Positions 27,062 to 36,823 are shown, counted from the first letter of the stretch. The stretch is 64,000 nt of DNA from Paenibacillus timonensis (GCF_009725205.1 NZ_WNZY01000007.1:124001-188000), one strand, 5' to 3'. Notes: generated by a model not told the origin, from the sequence alone. Numbers and translations: made by a program.

Positions 27062-28000
27062 ATGCAGAATGAACCCGTGTTAGGTAACGAAATGGTAAAA
27101 AGAAACGCGATGTCCAAAAACGTGAGGGATCATTTGGTGGCGTACAGCTTCATTGCCCCCAATTTTATCGGCTTTGCCGTATTTACGCTGGTACCGATGA
27201 TTTATGCATTTGTTCTCGCTTTCGTAAAATGGGATGGCGCCAATCCGATGGAGTTCGTGGGGCTGCACAATTTCGCCCGGCTTCTTCAGGACAGCACCTT
27301 CCACAAAGCGTTTTGGAATACGATTATTTATACCGCCGGCGTCGTGCCGGTCACGATGGTATGCGCGCTCGGACTAGCGATCCTGCTGAATCAGAAGCTG
27401 CGCGGGCGCAACTTTATGCGGACCGTGTTCTTCTTCCCCTACGTCGCCTCGCTGGTGGCGGTAGCGGCTGTATGGAATTTCGTGTTCAGTCCGACGATGG
27501 GGCCGGTCAACAATATCCTGCACGCGATCACCGGGGTTCCGATCGAGGATTTACCCCGCTGGGCCGCGGATAAGGATTGGGCCATGTTTACGGTAGTTCT
27601 TTTTACAGTGTGGAAAAATATGGGGTATTACATGGTGATTTATTTGGCGGGGCTGCAGGGAGTAAATCCCGAGCTTTACGAAGCCGCCGAGCTGGACGGA
27701 GCCGGTCCATGGAAGAGATTCCGCAACGTGACGATCCCGCAGCTGGCGCCAACAACGTTCTTCGTACTGATGATTCTGGTCATCAACTCGTTTAAGGTAT
27801 ACGACATCTTTATCAACCTGTTCGCCGGTGCCGACAATCAGTTGAACAACTCGACCCGGGTACTTGTCTATCAAATCTACAACACCGCGTTCCGCTCTCT
27901 GGATTACGGGTACGCCAGCGCCATGGCGATTGTGCTGTTCCTGCTTGTTTTGGGCATTACCTTGATCCAGTTCCAGGGCGAGAAGAAGTACGGACAATAG
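27062..28000 (+). CDS. Sugar ABC transporter permease, MalF/UgpA type
   Basis: A 312-residue CUT1 permease with six helices (first near AYSFIAPNFIGFAVFTLVPMIYAF) and the cytoplasmic EAA loop ELYEAAELDGAGPWKRFRNVTIPQLAP. ATG 27062 has GGAGGAGAAATC upstream; the longer frame from 26981 crosses the hairpin and is not used. It pairs with the downstream MalG-type permease, whose start follows after 12 bases. Confidence 0.94.
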   Translation: MQNEPVLGNEMVKRNAMSKNVRDHLVAYSFIAPNFIGFAVFTLVPMIYAFVLAFVKWDGANPMEFVGLHNFARLLQDSTFHKAFWNTIIYTAGVVPVTMVCALGLAILLNQKLRGRNFMRTVFFFPYVASLVAVAAVWNFVFSPTMGPVNNILHAITGVPIEDLPRWAADKDWAMFTVVLFTVWKNMGYYMVIYLAGLQGVNPELYEAAELDGAGPWKRFRNVTIPQLAPTTFFVLMILVINSFKVYDIFINLFAGADNQLNNSTRVLVYQIYNTAFRSLDYGYASAMAIVLFLLVLGITLIQFQGEKKYGQ

Positions 28001-28012
28001 GAGGATGCAAAA

Positions 28013-28852
28013 ATGACAAGAGCCAACAAACAAGCCAAAACCGTCGCTAAAATTTTTGCGTACCTGATCCTCGCGGTGGTCATTCTGTGTATGCTCGTTC
28101 CTTACGCGTGGATGCTGTCGTCCTCGCTTAAACTGAACAAGGACGTCTTTTCGTTTCCGATGCATTGGATCCCGGACGCTCCCCGCTGGCTCAATTATGC
28201 GGAGATTTGGACGCGGATTCCGCTCGGCCGATTTATATACAACACGGCGAAGTTGTCCGTTATTGTCACGGTACTTCAGCTGCTGACTTCCAGTTTTGCC
28301 GCATATGCTTTCTCGAAGCTGCGGTTCAAGGGGAGAAACCTGCTGTTTCTCGGTTATATCGCAACGATCGCCATTCCGTGGCAGGCTTATATGGTTCCGC
28401 AGTTTATCATGATGCGTTCCATGGGGCTGAACAACACCCATCTCGCAATCATTTTTCTGCAAGCCTTCTCGGCGTTTGGCGTCTTCTTGATGCGTCAGTT
28501 CTACCAGAGTATTCCCGATGAGCTGTGCGAAGCGGCACGGATTGATGGACTCAGCGAATATGGAATCTGGGGGAAAATCATGCTCCCGCTCTCCAAACCG
28601 GCGTTGTCGACACTTACGATTTTCACGTTCGTGAATACCTGGAACGACTTTCTCGGTCCGATGATTTACTTGACCAAAACGGAGTTAAAGACGATCCAAA
28701 TCGGCCTGCGGATGTTCATCACGCAATATTCCGCCGAATACGGCTTGATCATGGCGGCCAGCGTCGTATCGATCATCCCGGTGCTGATTGTGTTCTTGGC
28801 GCTGCAGAAGTACTTCGTGCAGGGCGTAGCCTCGTCCGGCATCAAGGGGTAA
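28013..28852 (+). CDS. Sugar ABC transporter permease, MalG type
   Basis: The second CUT1 permease, 279 residues with six helices. Seen: LCMLVPYAWMLSSSLKLNKDVF near the start, FSKLRFKGRNLLF, the EAA loop ELCEAARIDGLSEYGIWGKIMLPLSKPAL and the end KYFVQGVASSGIKG. AGGAGGATGCAAA precedes the ATG. Together with the previous two genes it forms a complete transporter except for the ATPase. Confidence 0.95.
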   Translation: MTRANKQAKTVAKIFAYLILAVVILCMLVPYAWMLSSSLKLNKDVFSFPMHWIPDAPRWLNYAEIWTRIPLGRFIYNTAKLSVIVTVLQLLTSSFAAYAFSKLRFKGRNLLFLGYIATIAIPWQAYMVPQFIMMRSMGLNNTHLAIIFLQAFSAFGVFLMRQFYQSIPDELCEAARIDGLSEYGIWGKIMLPLSKPALSTLTIFTFVNTWNDFLGPMIYLTKTELKTIQIGLRMFITQYSAEYGLIMAASVVSIIPVLIVFLALQKYFVQGVASSGIKG

Positions 28853-28880
28853 TCAACACGGGTAAAAAGGAGTTGACGAA

Positions 28881-30719
28881 ATGAACGTGACTTTCGATCA
28901 TCCGCTCCAAACACGAAGCGATATGGTAAAAGCTTTGGAGCAACTGGTGAGCCCCCTCCGGCCGTTCTATAGCCAAGGCGGCGCTCGGTTGGCGCTTGGC
29001 CGAACCGGCGTGTCTTACCCGGCGACGGTGGCGGAGATGGAAGGGTTCTCCCGTGTACTGTGGGGCTTGGTTCCTCTGCTGGCTGGCGGAGGTTCCAGTG
29101 AGCTTTGGGAGATCGTCCTGGACGGCATTCGCTCAGGTACAAATCCGGAGCATGAAGAATATTGGGGCGAAGTCGGCGATTATGATCAGCGGCTGGTGGA
29201 GATGGCGGTCTTTGGGTATGCGCTGGCGCTGATCCCGGAGCATATCTGGGAACCGCTACGCCCGGCGGAACGTGACCGGCTGCACCGCTGGTTGAATCAA
29301 ATGAATCAGCATCCTTGTTACGACTGCAATTGGCTGTTCTTTAACGTCCTGGTGAATATAGGTTTCCGCAAGGCCGGCTTGCCCTACGATGCGGTGCAGC
29401 TGGAGCGGAATTTGGACCGACTGGATGCATTTTATCTGGAGGACGGTTGGTACAGCGACGGGATCGGGGGACACAGCGACTATTACGTCCCCTTTGCGTT
29501 CCACTATTATGGGCTGCTCTATGCACGCTTGATGGAAGAGGAAGATCCTCTACGATCTCAATTGTTCAAGGAACGCGCCGCAGCGTTCGCATGCGATTTT
29601 CTGGCTTGGTTCGCGCCGGATGGCGCTGCGTTGCCGTACGGGCGAAGCCTCGCATATCGTTTCGCTCAATCCGCCTTCTGGAGCGCGCTTGCCTACGCTG
29701 GCGTGGAGGGGTTCCCGGCCGGCGTGCTGAAGGGGCTTGTATTGCGCAACTTACGCTGGTGGCTAAATCAGCCGATTCGGAGCTCTGACGGGCTCCTTAC
29801 GGTAGGTTACGCCTATCCGAATCTGGTGATGGCGGAGAACTACAATTCGCCTGGCTCGCCGTATTGGGCGCTTAAGGCGTTCCTGCCCCTGGCGTTGCCG
29901 GAGGATCATCCGTTCTGGACGGCGGAAGAGCTGCCGCTGCCGGAGCTTCCGGCGTTGTCGGTGCAGCGTCCGGCGCATTTTGTGCTGGCCCGCGATAACC
30001 AGTCCGGTCACGTTGCGGCCTTCAACAGCGGCCATCGCGGTACGAACGAGCATACCCATACTTCGGCCAAATACGAGAAGTTCGTCTATTCGACCGGGTT
30101 TGGGTTTAGCGTTCCGCGCGCGGAATGGGGCTTGGCTCAAGGCGCGTTCGACTCCATGCTTGCGCTCAGCGAACGCGGGGAGAATCTGTATCGGGTCAGA
30201 CGCCGTAACCTGGATATGTCGATTCAGGATAACGTACTGTATGCGTTATGGAAGCCTTGGTCCGACGTGGAGGTAAGTACCTGGGTCGTGGCAGGACTCC
30301 CCTGGCATGTACGGATTCACCGGATTGTGAACGGGCGTCCGCTAGACGCTGCGGAAGGCGGATTCGCGTTAGGGGTGGAAACGGAGCTGATGGAGTGGAC
30401 GGAAGTAGACCGGACGGCGGCGGGTGTGGCAAGTCCTTATGGATCAAGCGGCGTGCAGAGCCTGCTTGGCTACGAGACGGCTGAACTCATTCGCCCGAAC
30501 GCCAACACGAATATCCTGCATCCACGCACCGTTCTTCCGACGCTCCACGCTTCCTTGAAGCCGGGAGTTCATGTGCTTGCGTCGGCCATTTACGGGGATC
30601 CGACACCGGGCGTTTCCTGGCAGCCGATATCGCCTGAATCGTTGAACCTCGTGATTCGGGAGCGGGACATCGTCTTGAAGACCTGCCAAGGGAATGAGGT
30701 ACGGATCGAGCTGGGGTAA
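28881..30719 (+). CDS. DUF2264 domain-containing protein
   Basis: A 612-residue protein without a signal peptide. The N-terminal two thirds match DUF2264, an alpha-helical toroid-like domain: GFSRVLWGLVPLLAGGG, EYWGEVGDYDQRLVEMAVFGYALAL, NWLFFNVLVNIGFRKAGLPYD, DRLDAFYLEDGWYSDGIGGHSDYYVPFAFHYYGLLYA. A C-terminal beta part follows (from about 360). The family is found among polysaccharide-degradation genes and is suspected to be a lyase or hydrolase, but no activity is assigned here. AAAAAGGAG lies upstream. It acts in the cytoplasm with the next two genes, presumably on imported oligosaccharides. Confidence 0.88.
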   Translation: MNVTFDHPLQTRSDMVKALEQLVSPLRPFYSQGGARLALGRTGVSYPATVAEMEGFSRVLWGLVPLLAGGGSSELWEIVLDGIRSGTNPEHEEYWGEVGDYDQRLVEMAVFGYALALIPEHIWEPLRPAERDRLHRWLNQMNQHPCYDCNWLFFNVLVNIGFRKAGLPYDAVQLERNLDRLDAFYLEDGWYSDGIGGHSDYYVPFAFHYYGLLYARLMEEEDPLRSQLFKERAAAFACDFLAWFAPDGAALPYGRSLAYRFAQSAFWSALAYAGVEGFPAGVLKGLVLRNLRWWLNQPIRSSDGLLTVGYAYPNLVMAENYNSPGSPYWALKAFLPLALPEDHPFWTAEELPLPELPALSVQRPAHFVLARDNQSGHVAAFNSGHRGTNEHTHTSAKYEKFVYSTGFGFSVPRAEWGLAQGAFDSMLALSERGENLYRVRRRNLDMSIQDNVLYALWKPWSDVEVSTWVVAGLPWHVRIHRIVNGRPLDAAEGGFALGVETELMEWTEVDRTAAGVASPYGSSGVQSLLGYETAELIRPNANTNILHPRTVLPTLHASLKPGVHVLASAIYGDPTPGVSWQPISPESLNLVIRERDIVLKTCQGNEVRIELG

Positions 30720-30759
30720 TCCGCGCCGTCTTCAGGCTGCGGCGGAAGGAGGAGAGTCG

Positions 30760-32583
30760 ATGACAGAACACGAAGAATGGGAGAAGCTGACTGAGGGTCT
30801 GCCCCCCTTAAGGGCAGACGATTATTATCCGGAGGGTGAAGGCGGGACTGCATTCTGGAAGTCGCTGCGCGTGGATCCGGACGTCCAGACCGAGGTCGAT
30901 GTGATCCGGACCGAGGGGGAGAGGCTGTTATGCTGCCCGTCGGAAGAGCTGACTTATTCGCTGTTTTCCTTGTTTGCCGTGCAGGGGTCACGGCTGGAGT
31001 ATGAGCGGGTTTATTTCGAGAAGAGGCGGCGTCTGAACACCTTTGCCTTTCTGTCACTGCTCGAACCGGAGTCGGAGACGTACGAGGCCGCGCTGTGGGA
31101 TGCGATCTGGGCGATCTGCAGCGAGTTCACCTGGTGTCTTCCCGCGCACGTGGATGCAAACCGTCCGGTCTCGGAGACGATTGACCTGTTCTCGGCGGAG
31201 ACCGGGTTTGCGCTGGCTGAGTTGTCCCTGCTGCTGGGCGGCAGGTTGCCGGAACTGCTGCGCGTGCGGATTGCCGAACTGGTGGATGAGCGGTTGTTTC
31301 GCCCTTTTCTCGAGAAGGGGCCTTTCCATTGGGAGGAGCTGACGAACAACTGGTCGGCCGTTTGCGCCGGTTCGATAGGTTCGGCAGCGCTACTGTTGAT
31401 GGAAGAGAAGCGGGATCACGCCCGTCTGGCCCGAATTCTGGAGAAGACCGAGCGCAGTATGTCCTTCTATTTGCAGGGCTTCGGTGAGGACGGGGCTTGT
31501 CCGGAAGGGCTGGGATACTGGAATTATGGTTTTGGTTATTTTGCTTATTACGCGGATTTGCTGCTGAAGCGAACCGGGGGCCAGCGGGACTGGTTCCGCG
31601 AGGATAAGGTTCGGCGAATTGCCGGTTTCCAGCAAAAAAGCTTTATGGGCGGCCGCCTGGTCGCCAATTTCTCCGACACGTTAGCCTACGGCAGCGTCCA
31701 TCCCGGGCTGTCGCATTACCTCGCGGCGCGGTATGCGGAGGTGGAAGTTCCGCCCGCCCCGCTTCATGCGGATTACCGCGAGGATCATTGCAGCCGGTGG
31801 GCTCCGGCGCTGCGCAACCTGATCTGGCGGGACCACGCCGTTGAAGGGGCAGCGGAGTGGAAGGACGGCGACTTTGTGTTCGAGGATGCCGCCTGGCTGA
31901 TCTCGCGGTTCACGGCCGTGGAGGGGACGTTTGGTTTTGCCGCGAAGGGCGGGCATAACGGCGAATCGCATAACCATAACGATCTGGGCCATTTCATGCT
32001 GGCGGGCAGGGGCGCGTTTTTCTTGTCCGATCTCGGGTGCGGGGAATATACGCGGGATTATTTTGGCGAGGCTAGGTATGAGTATGATTGTAACGGCTCG
32101 CAAGGGCATTCCGTCCCGATCATCGACGGGCGTTATCAGCAAGAGGGAACAGAGAGATCCGCTACAGTCGTTCGATGCGAGACTTCAGAGGAAGTATGCC
32201 GTTTGGAGTTGGAATTGTCTGGGGCTTACGAGGACGGAAATCTGCGGTCGTTCGAGAGAAGGTGGGTTTGGAATAAAACAGACCTGCCCAGCCTGTCGCT
32301 TCGGGATGAATTCCGGTTTGCGGAAGCACCGGAGCGTCTGACGGAACGGTTCGTGTCCCCGGTTCGGCCGGAGGTCACCGAGGTGGGAGTGCTGCGCTTC
32401 GCCCGCGCTGAGCTGATGCTGGAGCTGCATTATGATCCGAAGCGGCTGGAGGCCGAGGTTGAGGAACGGACGTACCGCGATCATTACGGGAAGAATATGG
32501 TCTGGTACGCACTGGATTTTCGGGTGCGGCGCACGGAAGCGGATCTTGGTATCGATTTTCTTTTTAATTTTGTCACGTTGTAG
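30760..32583 (+). CDS. Heparinase II/III-like polysaccharide lyase
   Basis: A 607-residue protein of the heparinase II/III architecture: an N-terminal alpha/alpha toroid (about 50-350) with NNWSAVCAGSIGSAALLL and GACPEGLGYWNYGFGYFAYYADLLL, then a beta-sandwich with the family motif GGHNGESHNHNDLGHFML around residues 400-417, which carries catalytic and metal-near His and Asn residues. No signal peptide is seen, so it probably acts on imported oligosaccharides by beta-elimination at uronic acid. ATG 30760 has GGAAGGAGGAGAG upstream. It lies 40 bases after the DUF2264 gene. Confidence 0.92.
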   Translation: MTEHEEWEKLTEGLPPLRADDYYPEGEGGTAFWKSLRVDPDVQTEVDVIRTEGERLLCCPSEELTYSLFSLFAVQGSRLEYERVYFEKRRRLNTFAFLSLLEPESETYEAALWDAIWAICSEFTWCLPAHVDANRPVSETIDLFSAETGFALAELSLLLGGRLPELLRVRIAELVDERLFRPFLEKGPFHWEELTNNWSAVCAGSIGSAALLLMEEKRDHARLARILEKTERSMSFYLQGFGEDGACPEGLGYWNYGFGYFAYYADLLLKRTGGQRDWFREDKVRRIAGFQQKSFMGGRLVANFSDTLAYGSVHPGLSHYLAARYAEVEVPPAPLHADYREDHCSRWAPALRNLIWRDHAVEGAAEWKDGDFVFEDAAWLISRFTAVEGTFGFAAKGGHNGESHNHNDLGHFMLAGRGAFFLSDLGCGEYTRDYFGEARYEYDCNGSQGHSVPIIDGRYQQEGTERSATVVRCETSEEVCRLELELSGAYEDGNLRSFERRWVWNKTDLPSLSLRDEFRFAEAPERLTERFVSPVRPEVTEVGVLRFARAELMLELHYDPKRLEAEVEERTYRDHYGKNMVWYALDFRVRRTEADLGIDFLFNFVTL

Positions 32584-32614
32584 GAAGTGGGAATGGAGGA
32601 GGAACTGAAGTCTT

Positions 32615-33754
32615 ATGGGGAACGGGAGAGCATGGGTAGAAGAAGCTTGGTCGAAGACGTTGGACAAAACGCTGCGGAATACGGCAAGAATCGGTTCCGG
32701 GTTTCCACACGCAAGTCAGGGCGGGGTTTATGATTTGGCCGAGCCGGCTTGGTGGACCGCGGGATTTTGGCCGGGACTGCTGTGGGTGCTGTATGAGGGA
32801 AGCGGAAGAGACGAATTGAAGGCGTTGGCGCAAGAATGCGAGGCCAAGCTGGATGCGGTGCTGGACGGTTATGTAAGGTTGGACCACGATCTGGGGTTTA
32901 TGTGGACGCTGACCAGCATCGCTTCTTATAAGCTGACGGGGAGCGACGTTTCGCGGATTCGGGCGCTGAAGGCCGCGAACTATTTGGCGGCGCGCTTTAA
33001 TCTTAAGGGGCGTTACATTCGGGCCTGGAACCCGTGGAAGGAAGGCGAGCAGAATGAAGGGTGGGCAATCATCGACTGCTGCATGAACATGCCGCTGTTA
33101 TTCTGGGCGTCCCGAGAAAGCGGTGACCCCCGCTTCGCCCATGTGGCCGAAGCGCATTTGGATACGGTGCTTGAGCAGTTTATCCGCGAAGACGGTTCGG
33201 TTTATCACATCGTGGTCTTTGATCCGGCCACAGGCGAGGTGGTGGGGCCGCAAGGCGGGCAAGGATATGCGCCGGAGTCGGCGTGGTCGCGCGGTGCCGC
33301 TTGGGCGATTTACGGTTTGACGCTGGGCTTCCACCATACGGGGAAGCCGGAATATCTGTCCGCCGCGCAACGGGCGGCTGACTTCTTCCTTAGCCAGTTG
33401 CCGGACGATCAGGTGCCGGCCTGGGATTTCCGCGCGCCGTTAGAGATACGCGATCTGCGGGACTCGTCCGCCGGTTCCTGCGCGGCCAGCGGTCTGTTGC
33501 TGCTGGCAGAGAAACTTGGCGACGCAAGCGCGGCGACCGCAGCGAAGTACCGCGAGGGGGGCGAACGCATCCTCAAATCGCTGTACGACAACTACGGCGC
33601 CTGGGACGACCCGTCGGAGGAAAGCCTGATCCTGCACGGTACGAGCAATTACCCGCAGGGAACGAACATCGACGTCCCGCTGATTTACGGCGATTACTTC
33701 TTTGCGGAAGGCCTTGCCCGGCTGAAGGACGGCGGGGCGTCGTATTGGGAATAG
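32615..33754 (+). CDS. Glycoside hydrolase family 88 (unsaturated glucuronyl hydrolase)
   Basis: A 379-residue GH88 enzyme, which removes the 4,5-unsaturated uronic acid left by polysaccharide lyases. Marker blocks: AEPAWWTAGFWPGLLWVLYE, DHDLGFMWTLTSIASYKLTG with D92 and GWAIIDCCMNMPLLFWAS with D154, corresponding to the two catalytic Asp residues of Bacillus GL1 UGL, and the end ESLILHGTSNYPQGTNIDVPLIYGDYFFAEGL. GGAGGAGG precedes the ATG. As the last gene of the locus it fits a lyase then hydrolase pathway. Confidence 0.95.
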   Translation: MGNGRAWVEEAWSKTLDKTLRNTARIGSGFPHASQGGVYDLAEPAWWTAGFWPGLLWVLYEGSGRDELKALAQECEAKLDAVLDGYVRLDHDLGFMWTLTSIASYKLTGSDVSRIRALKAANYLAARFNLKGRYIRAWNPWKEGEQNEGWAIIDCCMNMPLLFWASRESGDPRFAHVAEAHLDTVLEQFIREDGSVYHIVVFDPATGEVVGPQGGQGYAPESAWSRGAAWAIYGLTLGFHHTGKPEYLSAAQRAADFFLSQLPDDQVPAWDFRAPLEIRDLRDSSAGSCAASGLLLLAEKLGDASAATAAKYREGGERILKSLYDNYGAWDDPSEESLILHGTSNYPQGTNIDVPLIYGDYFFAEGLARLKDGGASYWE

Positions 33755-33801
33755 CAGGGATAGCGGTAGCTCCCGTGATCGATTTCCAATGAAAAGGGGC
33801 A

Positions 33802-33848
33802 GCTCCATTAGCCATACATTATGGCTTTGGGGCAGCCCCGTTTTGTTG
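33802..33848 (+). terminator. Terminator at the end of the uronate locus
   Basis: GCTCCA with TGGGGC, and inside it AGCCATA with TATGGCT, form a two-part stem (33802-33833) followed by a T-rich tail. It lies between convergent genes. Confidence 0.75.
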
Positions 33849-33851
33849 TTT

Positions 33852-34784
33852 TTACTGCGCGTGATTCCCTTTATCCTGCCTCTCCACGTAAAACACTTCC
33901 GCGCTCGGATGCTCGCCGTAATTGCCGAATCCTTTACCGAACAGAGTCAAACCGCCGGGGTAGCGGGCGTCCGGCTCAACGGACAAGCGGAATGTCCATT
34001 GCTTCTGCCTGATGTCGATGTCACGAAAAGTGATGTCTGACATTTTCAAGCCGTCCATATACGTCCCGTCGCCCGTAATGCGCAGCCGTTTTAACAGTCC
34101 ATATTGATTCGCCTGCCTTGGCCACCAATCAGGAGTATATTTGCCGAGCTGATCCCCATAGTCGCCGGGACTCGTCCAGGTGCCGAGCTGCATCCCGTTC
34201 AGGGTGAACGTAATATCGGAAGGATAATCATCCCTGGTTCCCGGGGCTTCGGATGCGAGCTCCATCGTGAAGACGAACTCCTCCGGTTCTTGACTGGATA
34301 GCAGATAATTAGGTGTCTTGTATTCGATAAATCCTGTGCCAAACCAAAGGATGGCTGCATCGATCCGTTCTGGATCCCAAAAATACCGGGGATCATCAAA
34401 GCTGCCGATGATCTTGGCGGTCGTCGCAATGCCGCAGGTTGGCTCGATATGAAAGTCGGAGTAATGTCCCACCGGGATTTCGACCCGGTAGCTCTTGCGC
34501 TCGGCGGTTGCCTGTACCGGAAAGTGAATATCCGCGCTAGTGACGGCAAGCGAACAAATCTTCTGCAGACCGCTCTTGCCGGGCGCCATTTGCGTGACGA
34601 CCAGTCCGCATTCGGACAGCTTGCGCACATGCATGGTCATGATCGCGCTGGATAACCCGACCGCTGCGGCCAATTCCTTAATGTTCATTGGGCGGTTGGC
34701 CAACAGCCGCAGAATGCGCAGACGAACCGGGCTCGCAAGCGCCTCATAGACCGGAAGTGATTTTTCAGTTAAATCGAGTTTCAC
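33852..34784 (-). CDS. ArsR-type regulator with a beta-rich C-terminal domain
   Basis: A 310-residue regulator. Residues about 10-80 form an ArsR-like winged helix: VYEALASPVRLRILRLLANRPMNIKELAAAVGLSSAIMTMHVRKLSECGLV. From about 90 to the end is a long beta-rich domain (ILWFGTGFIEYKTPNYLLSSQEPEEFVFTMEL, DITFTLNGMQLGTWTSPGDYGD, LSVEPDARYPGGLTLFGKGFG), unusual for this family and suggestive of ligand binding. It is divergent from abfA, and operator-like repeats lie before both genes, so it probably controls abfA and itself. The ligand may be an arabinose-containing sugar. Confidence 0.85.
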   Translation of the reverse strand: MKLDLTEKSLPVYEALASPVRLRILRLLANRPMNIKELAAAVGLSSAIMTMHVRKLSECGLVVTQMAPGKSGLQKICSLAVTSADIHFPVQATAERKSYRVEIPVGHYSDFHIEPTCGIATTAKIIGSFDDPRYFWDPERIDAAILWFGTGFIEYKTPNYLLSSQEPEEFVFTMELASEAPGTRDDYPSDITFTLNGMQLGTWTSPGDYGDQLGKYTPDWWPRQANQYGLLKRLRITGDGTYMDGLKMSDITFRDIDIRQKQWTFRLSVEPDARYPGGLTLFGKGFGNYGEHPSAEVFYVERQDKGNHAQ

Positions 34785-34807
34785 GGTTTCCCCACCTTAA
34801 CCGAAGT

Positions 34808-34952
34808 TTAATTAACCATTATATTAACGAAAAGTCATTTGTTTAGCAAGCATGGACAGGGTTCTATTCTTGCTCGAAAATCGTTTGACGAACCGGCGGA
34901 GGGCCGCCTATAATATTAGTGATATGGTTATTTAATTAATAAATATATTAAC
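34808..34952. promoter_or_regulatory. Operator-like direct repeats between regulator and abfA
   Basis: Two 21-base copies of TTAATTAA-N5-ATATTAAC stand at 34808-34828 and 34932-34952. The first lies 24 bases before the start of the ArsR-type gene and the second ends just before the abfA ribosome site. Flanking arms are identical and only the five spacer bases differ, so they look like two binding sites for one protein. Confidence 0.75.
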
Positions 34953-34970
34953 TAAGGAGTGAAGCAACGG

Positions 34971-36467
34971 ATGTCACTACGAGGTGTGCTGAACGCCGAT
35001 TCCGGCAAAGGAACGATTAACCGCAATATTTATGGACATTTCTCCGAGCATTTGGGTCGTTGTATTTATGAGGGCATATGGGTGGGTGAGGATTCGCCGA
35101 TCCCGAATACGAATGGAATCCGTAACGATGTTGTGGAAGCGCTTAAGCAGATTCGGATTCCCGTACTCCGTTGGCCTGGGGGTTGCTTTGCTGACGAATA
35201 TCACTGGAAAGACGGCATCGGACCAAAGGGAACACGCAAACGGATGGTTAACACCCATTGGGGCGGCGTGGTGGAGAATAACCATTTCGGGACCCATGAG
35301 TTCATGGAGCTGTGCCGACAGCTGGGCTGTGAGCCTTATATTAACGGTAATCTCGGCAGCGGGACGGTCCAGGAGATGTCCGAGTGGGTTGAATATTTGA
35401 CCTTTGGCGGTGTGTCGCCGATGGCGGAGCTTCGGACACAAAACGGGCGCAGGGAGCCTTGGAAGGTCACTTACTTCGGCGTCGGCAACGAGAATTGGGG
35501 CTGCGGCGGTAACATGCGTCCGGAATATTATGCCGATGAGTACCGCCGGTACCAGACCTACGTACGTAACTATGACGACAACCGAATTCACCGGATCGCC
35601 TGCGGTCCGAACTCCGACGATTACAACTGGATGGACGTCCTGATGCGGGAAGCTGGACGGTTCATGGATTCCATCACATTGCATTACTATACACTGCCAA
35701 CCGATAACTGGCAGGATAAAGGGCCGGCAACCGGGTTCGACGAGCAGGCCTGGTTTACCACACTGCAAAAAGCGCTTCGGATGGACGACTTGATTACCCG
35801 TCACCGTACGATCATGGATAAATACGATCCGGAAGGTCGGGTAGGGCTGATCGTAGATGAATGGGGGACCTGGTACAACGTGGAGCCGGGAACCAACCCA
35901 GGATTCCTGTATCAGCAAAATACGATGCGCGACGCGCTCGTCGCCGGGCTTACGCTGAACATCTTCCACAAGCATAACCAGCGCGTACGCATGGCAAATA
36001 TCGCCCAGACCGTCAACGTGCTCCAAGCCGTGATCCTGACGGAAGGCGAGAAGATGCTTCTGACGCCAACGTATCATGTATTTGATATGTATAAGGTTCA
36101 TCAGGATGCCGAGATGCTGGATCTGTCGCTGGATACAGGCAGCTACAAGCTGGACGGCGGGGAAATTCCGGCGGTGACCGCCACGGCATCGTGCGATACG
36201 CAAGGGAAGATCCATCTCAGCTTCTGTAATCTGCAGCATCAGGCGGAAGCGCAGGTGACGATCGACGTTCGGGGGTTGGACAGCGGTAGTTTGACGGCGA
36301 CGGGTTCGACGTTGACCGGCCATTCGATCGACGCCCATAATACGTTCGACCAACCGGACGCGGTGAAGCCACAGCCATTCGAGTCGTTTCAGCTGGATGG
36401 CGGCAAGCTGACGGTTAACCTGCCGGCGATGTCGGTGACGACACTCGAATTGGTGACAAGGGGTTAA
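34971..36467 (+). CDS. abfA: Alpha-L-arabinofuranosidase, GH51
   Basis: An intracellular-type GH51 enzyme of 498 residues that removes L-arabinofuranosyl side chains from arabinan or arabinoxylan fragments. The acid/base E174 lies in [12 protein letters not shown] and the nucleophile E297 in [32 protein letters not shown] and the C-terminal beta domain are typical. AAGGAG (34954-34959) precedes ATG 34971; a GTG at 34959 lies inside that site. No signal peptide is present. Control by the divergent ArsR-type regulator is inferred. Confidence 0.95.
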   Translation: MSLRGVLNADSGKGTINRNIYGHFSEHLGRCIYEGIWVGEDSPIPNTNGIRNDVVEALKQIRIPVLRWPGGCFADEYHWKDGIGPKGTRKRMVNTHWGGVVENNHFGTHEFMELCRQLGCEPYINGNLGSGTVQEMSEWVEYLTFGGVSPMAELRTQNGRREPWKVTYFGVGNENWGCGGNMRPEYYADEYRRYQTYVRNYDDNRIHRIACGPNSDDYNWMDVLMREAGRFMDSITLHYYTLPTDNWQDKGPATGFDEQAWFTTLQKALRMDDLITRHRTIMDKYDPEGRVGLIVDEWGTWYNVEPGTNPGFLYQQNTMRDALVAGLTLNIFHKHNQRVRMANIAQTVNVLQAVILTEGEKMLLTPTYHVFDMYKVHQDAEMLDLSLDTGSYKLDGGEIPAVTATASCDTQGKIHLSFCNLQHQAEAQVTIDVRGLDSGSLTATGSTLTGHSIDAHNTFDQPDAVKPQPFESFQLDGGKLTVNLPAMSVTTLELVTRG

Positions 36468-36473
36468 CCTCTG

Positions 36474-36746
36474 ATGGCGGATACCTCGTGCAAAGCATGC
36501 CGAGACGATTATCGGGTCACGGACGAGCAGATCCAGCGCCTGCTGAAGACGACGGCGTTTGCGCCGGAACGAAGAGTAAGCGAGGAGCAATATCAGGAAA
36601 GGCTGCGCGTTTGCGGTGATTGCCCCAAGCTGATGGACGGGATGACTTGTACGGCCTGCGGCTGCATCATCCCGGTAGTCGCCTGGTTGAAGGAGAGGAC
36701 TTGTCCGCTGCCGGGCGGCGGAATGTGGGCGAGTAACCACGATTGA
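36474..36746 (+). CDS. DUF6171 family cysteine-rich protein
   Basis: A 90-residue protein with paired cysteines: CKACRDDY near the N-terminus, then VCGDCPKL, TCTACGCIIPVVAWLKERTCP. The order fits DUF6171, small presumed metal-binding proteins with no known function. It starts six bases after abfA, so it may be cotranscribed, though the link to arabinose use is probably incidental. It ends before the terminator at 36764. Confidence 0.8.
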   Translation: MADTSCKACRDDYRVTDEQIQRLLKTTAFAPERRVSEEQYQERLRVCGDCPKLMDGMTCTACGCIIPVVAWLKERTCPLPGGGMWASNHD

Positions 36747-36763
36747 AGGATTGAACAGCGAAT

Positions 36764-36823
36764 AGGGCTTCGTCTTTTACGCAGCAGGGTGGATCAGCTT
36801 GCGCGTAAGGCGAAGCCCTTTTT
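36764..36823 (+). terminator. Terminator after the DUF6171 gene
   Basis: AGGGCTTCG..TTTTACGC (36764-36782) pairs with GCGTAA..CGAAGCCCT (36803-36819), followed by TTTTT. Confidence 0.85.

Noticed and set aside
34977-36740. 587-residue antisense frame over abfA
   Set aside because: A codon-bias shadow of the GH51 gene, with no start signal or family match.
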